In this document: positions 1 through 5,344 of the stretch, in pieces | Position numbering within the stretch: position 1 is the first letter of the stretch | How the letters are laid out: every line of letters begins with the position of its first letter | Assembly (NCBI GenBank): GCA_947631485.1 | Contig: CANRLJ010000029.1 | Span: forward strand, 1-8,453 | DNA: 8,453 bases | Reading direction: 5' to 3' | Source: an uncultured Clostridia bacterium | GTDB taxonomy: Bacteria > Bacillota > Clostridia > Christensenellales > UBA1242 | Translations under genes and position numbers: made by a program | Notes under the pieces: generated by a model | What the model was told of the DNA's origin: nothing | The model's input: only the letters and a program-made list of their open reading frames with translations | Databases searched by the model: none

Positions 1-352
1 GAATTTTTGTCAAATTTAGAGTTTTTATCACATTATTAAGAAAATCAACCCTCTTGTTTAGGCTGTCAACCATGCATACGTCAAGGTCTGGGCGAACGAT
101 TTTCAGCGGAAGAGCAGGAAATCCTGCACCACTTCCCACATCGACAACCTTTGCGCTCTTGCTGATGAGGTCTTGTGGTAAAATGCTATCCAAAAAGTGT
201 TTATACACAACGTCCTCTTCTTCGGTGATGGCAGTCAAATTTATGTTTTTGTTTGTTTCTATCAACAAATCGAAGTATTTTTCAAACTGATTTGTTTGCA
301 ATTTACTTAAACAAAAGCCATATTTGTTTAAAACGGGCAACAGATTTTTCAT
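1..352 (-). CDS. rsmG: RsmG (GidB), 16S rRNA m7G527 methyltransferase, N-terminal part
   Basis: SAM-dependent methyltransferase that makes N7-methylguanosine at G527 of 16S rRNA in the 30S subunit. The first 117 codons are visible; the family is usually about 210-240 residues, so roughly the C-terminal half lies beyond position 1. Visible hallmarks are NLTAIT (residues 38-43), KHFLDS (51-56), the SAM-binding loop DVGSGAGFPA (71-80) and the following acidic strand VDSLNKR (95-101). The ATG at 352-350 overlaps the TGA stop of mnmG as ATGA, which fixes the start and suggests translational coupling with no promoter of its own. mnmG-rsmG is a widely conserved gene order. The identification is secure; the open end is only the window boundary. 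Confidence 0.95.
   Translation of the reverse strand, partial: MKNLLPVLNKYGFCLSKLQTNQFEKYFDLLIETNKNINLTAITEEEDVVYKHFLDSILPQDLISKSAKVVDVGSGAGFPALPLKIVRPDLDVCMVDSLNKRVDFLNNVIKTLNLTKI
349..352 (-). promoter_or_regulatory. ATGA stop/start overlap coupling mnmG to rsmG
   Basis: On the minus strand the mnmG stop TGA (351-349) and the rsmG start ATG (352-350) share bases. Such 4-base overlaps commonly let a terminating ribosome re-initiate, which would keep RsmG output tied to MnmG. Coupling is inferred from the overlap alone. Confidence 0.8.
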
Positions 353-2214
353 GAATTTCCCCTTTTAATCAAAATTGAAAGCACAGAGATGTCTGCAGGC
401 GATACGCCTGAAATTCTTGACGCTTGACCAAGGTTTAGTGGGCGAATATTTGAAAGTTTTTCCTGTGCTTCTTGACGCAGTCCCTTTGCTTTTGAATAAT
501 CAAAGTCTTGCGGTATGACGACATTTTCATTTTTTAGCATCTTGTCGATGTCTTCTTGCTGCTGTTTCAAATATCCTTCATATTTAACGCGGATGTTTAC
601 AAGTTCCAACAACGACCTGTCATAATCTTTGAAGATGTGATATTCCTCTTCTATTTGAAAGATGTCGATGTTTGTTCTTTTCAGCATGTCATAGAATCGG
701 ATGTTCTCCTTTGGCAAATTTTCATGAGTTTTTTCAAAGAGTTGACGCATTTTGTCATCAATTTTTGCTTTTTGTTGCAAAATTTGCTCAATTTGCTGAA
801 TTTTTTGCTTTTTTTCCAGAAATTTGTTGTATCTTTCATCGCTCACAAGACCAACTTTTCTGCCAATTTCGGTCAGACGAAAGTCTGCATTGTCTTGCCT
901 TAAAAGTAAGCGATATTCTGCACGGCTGGTCATCATACGATATGGCTCATTTGTGCCTTTTGTCACGATGTCGTCAATCAAAACGCCAATGTAACCATCG
1001 CTTCTCTTCAAAACAAGTTGTTCCTTGCCCTGATTGAACATGCTGGCGTTTATTCCGGCGACAATTCCTTGTGCGGCAGCCTCTTCATAGCCACTTGTGC
1101 CATTTATTTGCCCAGCAAAAAACAATCCTGGCACGGTTTTTAGTTCCAAAGTTGGGTTTAGTTGGGTTGGGTCGATGCAATCATATTCTATTGCATATGC
1201 GTCTCTCATAATTTCAGCATTTTCGAGGCCGATGACACTGTGAACCATCTCTTTTTGCAGGTCTGCAGGCATGGAAGTTGAAAATCCTTGCAGATACATT
1301 TCTTGAGTGTCAAGTGCCTCTGGCTCTAAGAAAAGTTGATGTCTTTCTCTGTCTGCAAATCTCACAACTTTTGTCTCGATGGAAGGGCAATATCTTGGGC
1401 CGACGCCCTTTATTTCTCCGGAGATTGCAGGGGCTTTGTCCAGGTTTTGTCTGATGATTTCATGTGTTTTTGGCGTCGTGTAAGTCAGATAGCAAACCGC
1501 ACGATTTTTCACATTGCCCTCTGTCATGGCAGAGAAAGAGGCGATGTCGTCTTCGCCATATTGGATTTCCATTTTGTCATAATCCACGCTTCTGGCGTGC
1601 AGGCGAACGGGCGTTCCCGTTTTGAAACGCAGGAGGCGAATTCCAAGTTTTTTCAGGCTGTCTGAAAGAAAACTTGCATTTTTAAAGCCGTTTGGTCCTG
1701 TTTTTTCTCTGACAGAGCCAACAATAATCTCGCTTTTCAGATATACTCCTGTGGCAAAGACAAGACTTTTGGCGGAATATGTAAGCCCCAAATGTGTTGT
1801 GACCAATTTTTTGTCGCCCACAACTTCTATATCCACAACCTCGCCCTGTCTGACGGTCAGATTTTTTTCGTTTTCTAACACTTTTTTCATTTCGGTGTGA
1901 TAGGCGTTTTTGTCCGATTGTGCTCGCAGACTTTGCACGGCGGGGCCTTTTCCTCTGTTCAGCATCCTGATTTGTATGGCAGTTTTATCAGCATTTATGC
2001 CCATTTGTCCGCCCAGAGCATCAACTTCAGACACCAACTGCCCTTTTGCCGTGCCGCCGATGGAAGGGTTGCATGCCAAAAAGGCAATGGCATCAAGACT
2101 GATTGTAAGAAGCAATGTTTTGTTGTTTGTGCGTGCCAAAGCCAAGGCTGCTTCACAGCCTGCATGTCCTGCTCCAATGACAATTGAATCATAATTTTCT
2201 GATATTTTTTTCAT
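349..2214 (-). CDS. mnmG: MnmG (GidA), FAD-dependent tRNA wobble-uridine modification subunit
   Basis: With MnmE, it installs the (carboxymethyl)aminomethyl group at C5 of the wobble uridine of certain tRNAs, using FAD and methylene-tetrahydrofolate. The 621 residues match the normal full-length family. The N-terminal dinucleotide fold has GAGHAG (14-19), followed by NPSIGG with Cys48 (48-54). The first family signature, GPRYCPSIETKVVRF, is at 272-286 with the conserved Cys276. The FAD-contacting stretch GTSGYEEAAAQG is at 372-383, and the second signature begins at RAEYRLLLRQDNADFRLT (431-448). The C-terminal helical, MnmE-binding part ends with RPLNLGQASRISGVSPAD (591-608). The start at 2214 gives the usual YDSIVIGAGHAG beginning and has a modest AAGGAAA ribosome site 5 bases upstream. 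It lies 127 bp downstream of mnmE and overlaps rsmG. Nothing looks damaged. Confidence 0.98.
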   Translation of the reverse strand: MKKISENYDSIVIGAGHAGCEAALALARTNNKTLLLTISLDAIAFLACNPSIGGTAKGQLVSEVDALGGQMGINADKTAIQIRMLNRGKGPAVQSLRAQSDKNAYHTEMKKVLENEKNLTVRQGEVVDIEVVGDKKLVTTHLGLTYSAKSLVFATGVYLKSEIIVGSVREKTGPNGFKNASFLSDSLKKLGIRLLRFKTGTPVRLHARSVDYDKMEIQYGEDDIASFSAMTEGNVKNRAVCYLTYTTPKTHEIIRQNLDKAPAISGEIKGVGPRYCPSIETKVVRFADRERHQLFLEPEALDTQEMYLQGFSTSMPADLQKEMVHSVIGLENAEIMRDAYAIEYDCIDPTQLNPTLELKTVPGLFFAGQINGTSGYEEAAAQGIVAGINASMFNQGKEQLVLKRSDGYIGVLIDDIVTKGTNEPYRMMTSRAEYRLLLRQDNADFRLTEIGRKVGLVSDERYNKFLEKKQKIQQIEQILQQKAKIDDKMRQLFEKTHENLPKENIRFYDMLKRTNIDIFQIEEEYHIFKDYDRSLLELVNIRVKYEGYLKQQQEDIDKMLKNENVVIPQDFDYSKAKGLRQEAQEKLSNIRPLNLGQASRISGVSPADISVLSILIKRGNS

Positions 2215-2341
2215 ATTTTCCTTTTTTATTTTTTTATTTTGTTTTTATTAAACAAATTAAATTGCTGAAAATTCGATATTTAGGGATTTTTAATTATTTT
2301 ATTATTTAATTTAAAATGTTTTTTATTTATTTTATTTTCAA
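2215..2341. other. Very AT-rich mnmE-mnmG intergenic spacer
   Basis: By hand count about 14 of 127 bases are G or C, far below the flanking genes. On the minus strand it ends in the mnmG ribosome site (AAAAAAGG, 2227-2220). A weak 7-bp inverted repeat, TTTGTTT/AAACAAA, lies at 2238-2244 and 2250-2256. It has only one G-C pair and no pattern I would call a terminator. Many chance -10-like hexamers occur, but I could not choose a convincing promoter for mnmG, so read-through from mnmE remains possible. Confidence 0.6.
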
Positions 2342-3682
2342 TTATTTTCCCAGGCAAAATTTGGAAAAAATCAAGTTTATAATATCTTCATTTTCTGTAT
2401 TTCCTGTGATTTTCCCATATATTTTCCACAAGTCTTTTAAAAGCAGTGAAAGCACATCCAGAGTTCGACTTTCGTCAGACAGTATGTTTGAAAGCAAATC
2501 TTTGGCCTCTTGCAAAATGTGAAACTGTCTTTCGTTTGCCAAAACCGCACCTTTTGTGTCAACCTTTTCCAACTTCACCATGTTTAGGATTTCTTGTTTA
2601 AGTTTGTCGATGTTTTTTCCGGTGAGAGCAGAAACCTCAATCTCGTTTTTCTTCTTTGCAACTTTTCTTGTCTTGTCCGTTTTGTTTATCACATAGATGA
2701 CATTTTTGCCGGACAACATCTGTTCAATTTCGGCGTCATTTTTGCTTTCTGCTTCGCTGCCATCCAGAATAAACAGAACGACATCCGCTTGAAGAGACAT
2801 CTTTTTACTTTTTTCAATTCCTAAATTTTCCACAAAGTCTTTTGTCTGTCTTATTCCTGCGGTGTCAATGAGGTTGATTTTTATGCCCTGATACATAAAA
2901 CTTTCGCTGACACTGTCACGCGTTGTCCCTTGAATATCTGTGACGATTGAGCGTTCTTCCCCAAGAAGTGCGTTCATAATGCTGCTCTTTCCGACATTGG
3001 TCCTTCCGACAAGGGCGACATTTACACCATTTTTGATGTATTTCATGCTCTTGGAGTCTTCCAAAACCACTTCTGTGGCGCGCAAAATTTCTTGTAGGCG
3101 CGTTTTGATGTTTGTTTTTATTGAAGTTTCTTCCGTTTCATCAGGGTAGTCCATGCCAACCTCAATTTCGGCAAGCAAGAGTTTGAGTTGCTCTTGAATT
3201 TCGTTTATTTTTTCGGCGAGTCTGCCGTTTGTTATCGACAGGCTGTTTTTGAGGTCGCTTTCGCTGTCAGCATTTATCTCTCCGATAATCGCTTCCGCCT
3301 TGTCGAGTGAAATCTTTCCGTTTAAAAATGCCCTTTTTGAAAATTCTCCAGGTTCTGCCAAGCGCACGCCGAGATTGGTTATGCAGTCAAGCACTTTTTG
3401 TGCCAAAAGCACTCCTCCGTGAATTTGAAATTCCACAACATCCTCTCCGGTGTATGAAAATGGTGCTTTAAAATACACCATAAGGCACTCCTCAAACACG
3501 CCGTCTTCAATTTGCAGTTTTCCAAAGTGCATAAAACGAGGTTGAACATTGTTTGGGTCTAAATTTTTGCTATGAAAAACCTTAAGAGCCTCTTTAAGAC
3601 AGTCTTTTCCGCTCAATCTGACAATGGCAATTGCACCTCTTCCAAGTGGAGAGGATATTGAAACAATAGGTTTTTCTTGCAT
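2342..3682 (-). CDS. mnmE: MnmE (TrmE), tRNA modification GTPase
   Basis: Potassium-dependent GTPase that dimerises through its N-terminal folate-binding domain and works with MnmG on wobble uridines. The 446 residues are a normal length (family about 450-460). The N-terminal domain starts with ISSPLGRGAIAIVRLSG (9-25) and carries the folate-pocket stretch YTGEDVVEFQIHGG (77-90). The inserted G domain has G1 GRTNVGKSS (226-234), G2 GTTRD (252-256), G3 DTAG (273-276), G4 NKTD (333-336) and G5-like SALTGKN (351-357). The protein ends with FCLGK (442-446), the C-terminal motif whose cysteine and lysine are hallmarks of the family. The ATG at 3682-3680 matches the family start. It has no Shine-Dalgarno sequence upstream; instead a promoter -10 box lies 6 bases before the ATG, suggesting a leaderless message. 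jag lies 72 bp upstream behind a terminator. Confidence 0.98.
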   Translation of the reverse strand: MQEKPIVSISSPLGRGAIAIVRLSGKDCLKEALKVFHSKNLDPNNVQPRFMHFGKLQIEDGVFEECLMVYFKAPFSYTGEDVVEFQIHGGVLLAQKVLDCITNLGVRLAEPGEFSKRAFLNGKISLDKAEAIIGEINADSESDLKNSLSITNGRLAEKINEIQEQLKLLLAEIEVGMDYPDETEETSIKTNIKTRLQEILRATEVVLEDSKSMKYIKNGVNVALVGRTNVGKSSIMNALLGEERSIVTDIQGTTRDSVSESFMYQGIKINLIDTAGIRQTKDFVENLGIEKSKKMSLQADVVLFILDGSEAESKNDAEIEQMLSGKNVIYVINKTDKTRKVAKKKNEIEVSALTGKNIDKLKQEILNMVKLEKVDTKGAVLANERQFHILQEAKDLLSNILSDESRTLDVLSLLLKDLWKIYGKITGNTENEDIINLIFSKFCLGK

Positions 3683-3688
3683 GGCACT

Positions 3689-3718
3689 ATTATATCACTA
3701 AAAAAACAGAAAAATCAA
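3689..3718 (-). promoter_or_regulatory. mnmE promoter with +1 predicted at the start codon (leaderless)
   Basis: On the minus strand, TTGATT (3718-3713) and a perfect TATAAT (3694-3689) are separated by 18 bases, with an extended -10 TGA directly before TATAAT. The usual spacing from the -10 box puts +1 at 3682, which is the A of the mnmE ATG. The 20 bases before the ATG contain no GGAG-like ribosome site, consistent with leaderless translation. The promoter elements are seen directly; the exact +1 is inferred. Confidence 0.75.
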
Positions 3719-3721
3719 TAG

Positions 3722-3747
3722 AAAAAACACCCCTAAAGGTGCTTTTT
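3722..3747 (-). terminator. Intrinsic terminator after jag
   Basis: Starting 7 bases after the jag stop codon (3757-3755), the minus-strand RNA can form CACC (3741-3738), loop TTTAGG, GGTG (3731-3728), followed by six T (3727-3722). The stem extends outward through a G-U pair and A-T pairs with the A-run at 3747-3743. It should end most jag transcripts before the mnmE promoter. Confidence 0.8.
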
Positions 3748-3754
3748 GCTGTTT

Positions 3755-4594
3755 TTATCTGTCGTTGTATTCTTTTGGGAAGACAATCAAATATCTTCTT
3801 GGTTCTTCGCCCTTTGAAAGCGTTGTCACTCTGTCGTCGTCTTGGAGTGCGGTGTGAATAATCTTTCTTTCGCTTGCATCCATAGGCTCAAACTTGTAGT
3901 ATCTGCCACTTTTTGCCACTTTGTTTGCAATTCTTTTTGCCAAAGCAACAAGGCTTTCTTCACGCTTTGCACGATAGTTTTCTATGTCAAGGACAAAACG
4001 CTTTCTGTCCTCGCTCTTGCAAACCAAGTTCATGATGTATGAAAGTGCCAACATGCAGTCGCCGTGATGACCAATCAGGTCGTTTAGATTTTCTCCAGTC
4101 AGGCTGTATCTGACAAACTTTTCGTCCTCTGTCTTTTCGATGTTTCCTTCAAGGTTTAAAGTTTTCAAAACGCCTTTCAAAAATTCTTCACCCTCAAACT
4201 TGCGTTCTTCCAAAGTTTCGGACCGCTTTGTCGCCGGTTTTGTGTATTCTTCATCGGCGATGATTTTCACTTTGCTTTCCTTCTTTGGCTTTTCCTCTTG
4301 CTTTGCAGGTTTTGGTTGTTTGGCTGGCTTTGTCTTTTCTATCTTTTGTTTTATGAAGTTTTCTGCAAAATCTTCATCGTTTTCCTTCTCTGTTGCCAAA
4401 GAACGCCTTTGTTCCTTCTTTTCATACTTCTCCAAAGCATCTGGAGAAATTGAAACCAAAACTCTTGCCTTCTTTAAAAATCCTCCCTCGCTCAAAATTT
4501 TTATATCAACATCTTCTCTTGACGCTTTCAGCTCGAGGAGGGCGTTGTTGATTGCTTGTTCTATGTTTCTTCCTGTTCCTTCACATTGACGCAT
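3755..4594 (-). CDS. khpB: KhpB (Jag/EloR), KH-R3H RNA-binding protein
   Basis: Cytoplasmic RNA-binding protein of the SpoIIIJ-associated Jag family. In Gram-positive cocci the family (KhpB/EloR) pairs with KhpA and affects cell elongation and small-RNA biology; that role is family knowledge. The 279 residues show a Jag-N domain (about 1-48, ending GGFLKKARVLVS) and a charged, low-complexity Lys/Glu/Pro linker (about 50-130). A KH domain follows with GxxG loop GHHG (175-178) in LIGHHGDCMLALSYIMNLV. The R3H domain (about 206-275) has FEPMDASERKIIHTAL (235-250) and THxS-like TTLSKGEEPRRY (257-268). The GHHG loop replaces the more usual GR[RH]G. A strong AAAGGAGA site (4610-4603) lies 8 bases before the ATG. 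It precedes mnmE as in the classic oriC-side cluster, but yidC is not upstream. Confidence 0.94.
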   Translation of the reverse strand: MRQCEGTGRNIEQAINNALLELKASREDVDIKILSEGGFLKKARVLVSISPDALEKYEKKEQRRSLATEKENDEDFAENFIKQKIEKTKPAKQPKPAKQEEKPKKESKVKIIADEEYTKPATKRSETLEERKFEGEEFLKGVLKTLNLEGNIEKTEDEKFVRYSLTGENLNDLIGHHGDCMLALSYIMNLVCKSEDRKRFVLDIENYRAKREESLVALAKRIANKVAKSGRYYKFEPMDASERKIIHTALQDDDRVTTLSKGEEPRRYLIVFPKEYNDR

Positions 4595-4635
4595 TTTTGT
4601 GTTCTCCTTTTATTTTCAGAGTGCGCCATAAAGGA

Positions 4636-4660
4636 AAATAAGGGACTGCGCCTCTTATTT
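4636..4660. repeat. Short inverted repeat at the predicted jag transcription start
   Basis: AAATAAG (4636-4642) and CTTATTT (4654-4660) form a perfect 7-bp inverted repeat around an 11-base centre. It covers the start predicted from the jag promoter (about 4657-4658). It could be an operator or a small 5' leader hairpin, and the short length also allows chance. Confidence 0.4.
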
Positions 4661-4663
4661 ATT

Positions 4664-4692
4664 ACTTTAACACATTTGAATTGAAATCACAA
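4664..4692 (-). promoter_or_regulatory. Candidate jag promoter
   Basis: On the minus strand, TTGTGA (4692-4687), a 17-base spacer and TAAAGT (4669-4664), with an extended -10 TGT immediately before the -10 box. It would give a leader of roughly 60 bases before the jag ATG. It resembles the other extended -10 promoters in this window, but each hexamer matches consensus only partly. Confidence 0.5.
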
Positions 4693-4732
4693 CAAATTTT
4701 TATAAATTTTTGCAGTTATTTGTTTGAAAAAC

Positions 4733-4761
4733 TTGGAAAAAGTTTGCCTTTGTGATAAAAT
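4733..4761 (+). promoter_or_regulatory. Promoter of the guanylate-kinase-like gene
   Basis: TTGGAA (4733-4738), exactly 17 bases, then TAAAAT (4756-4761), with an extended -10 TGA at 4753-4755. The predicted start is about 4768, giving an 18-base leader that contains AAGGAGA (4774-4780). It diverges from the jag promoter, with about 40 bases between the two -35 boxes. Confidence 0.7.
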
Positions 4762-4785
4762 GTTTCGAAATAAAAGGAGAAGAAT

Positions 4786-5331
4786 ATGTTTGTTATTCTG
4801 TCGGGTGTTTCGGGGTCAGGAAAAAACACCGTGATAAACGAACTTTTAAAAGAAAAAGAAAACAGGTTTCTCATCAAGTCAGCCACCACAAGGGAGAGAA
4901 GAGAAAGTGACAACGCATATCAGTTTATGACTGAGGAAGAGTTTGACAGGCGGCAGGCAAATGGTGAATTTTTTGAGACCGTGCAGGCGCACACTTGCAG
5001 ATATGCCACCCAAAACAGTGAGTTAAAAAAGATTATTGAAAACCCACAAAATCTCTATCTTAAGGACATTGATGTTGTTGGGGCGCAAAAGATTGTGGAG
5101 TTTTTGAAAGACAAAGCCAAAGTTTTCACCATCTTTCTTGATGTGTCGGACGATGTTTTGCATCAAAGGCTGCTGGAAAGGGGCGAAAGCGAAGAAAAGG
5201 CACAACTCAGGCTGTCTCGTGGCAAGATGGAGAGGACATACAAACAAAAGTATGATTTGGTCATACATAATGACGATTTAAACAAAACTGTAAAAATCAT
5301 AGACAAAATATTAAAAAAAGAAGGTTTTTAG
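4786..5331 (+). CDS. Guanylate-kinase-like P-loop kinase, divergent
   Basis: Guanylate kinase family; a true Gmk phosphorylates GMP to GDP with ATP in the cytoplasm. Visible are the P-loop GVSGSGKNT (7-15), the GMP-site SATTRERR (32-39), Tyr45 in AYQF, GEFFE (60-64), RYAT (72-75), DIDVVGA (94-100), the lid-like stretch LLERGESEEKAQLRL (129-143), and HNDDLNKTV (161-169), which matches the family NDD motif. At 181 residues it is shorter than typical Gmk (about 190-210). The loop after SATTR is about three residues shorter, and the usual YGT is YAT. The start is fixed by AAGGAGA 5 bases upstream. It converges on ltaS. It could be the only Gmk of this organism or a paralogue with another nucleotide substrate, so I leave the symbol blank. 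Confidence 0.85.
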   Translation: MFVILSGVSGSGKNTVINELLKEKENRFLIKSATTRERRESDNAYQFMTEEEFDRRQANGEFFETVQAHTCRYATQNSELKKIIENPQNLYLKDIDVVGAQKIVEFLKDKAKVFTIFLDVSDDVLHQRLLERGESEEKAQLRLSRGKMERTYKQKYDLVIHNDDLNKTVKIIDKILKKEGF

Positions 5332-5343
5332 CCTTCCTTTTTT
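5313..5343. terminator. Bidirectional terminator between the convergent kinase and ltaS genes
   Basis: GAAGG (5320-5324), a 7-base loop and CCTTC (5332-5336) are flanked by seven A (5313-5319) and six T (5338-5343). Read on the plus strand it ends in a T-run after the kinase gene; read on the minus strand it ends in seven T after ltaS. The kinase TAG stop lies in the loop, so the gene end and terminator are merged in the 13-bp gap region. Confidence 0.85.
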
Positions 5344-5344
5344 G

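Noticed and set aside
201..209. TTATACACA, a match to the DnaA-box consensus, near a typically oriC-linked gene
   Set aside because: It is a single copy inside the rsmG coding sequence, without a cluster or AT-rich unwinding element, so chance is likely.
672..1037. Plus-strand open frames inside mnmG (also 556-903, 1336-1665 and 1897-2194)
   Set aside because: They are antisense to a complete, strongly conserved gene, have no ribosome sites and resemble no known family.
2238..2256. TTTGTTT/AAACAAA inverted repeat upstream of mnmG as a terminator
   Set aside because: It has only one G-C pair and sits directly before the mnmG ribosome site; too weak in a region this AT-rich.
4140..4589. 149-codon plus-strand open frame antisense to jag
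   Set aside because: It mirrors the Lys/Glu-rich linker of Jag, giving a Ser/Phe-rich translation; there is no ribosome site and Jag is clearly the real gene.
4693..4713. Repeated AAATTTTT words upstream of the kinase promoter
   Set aside because: Short, low-complexity AT sequence expected by chance; could at most act as an UP-like element.
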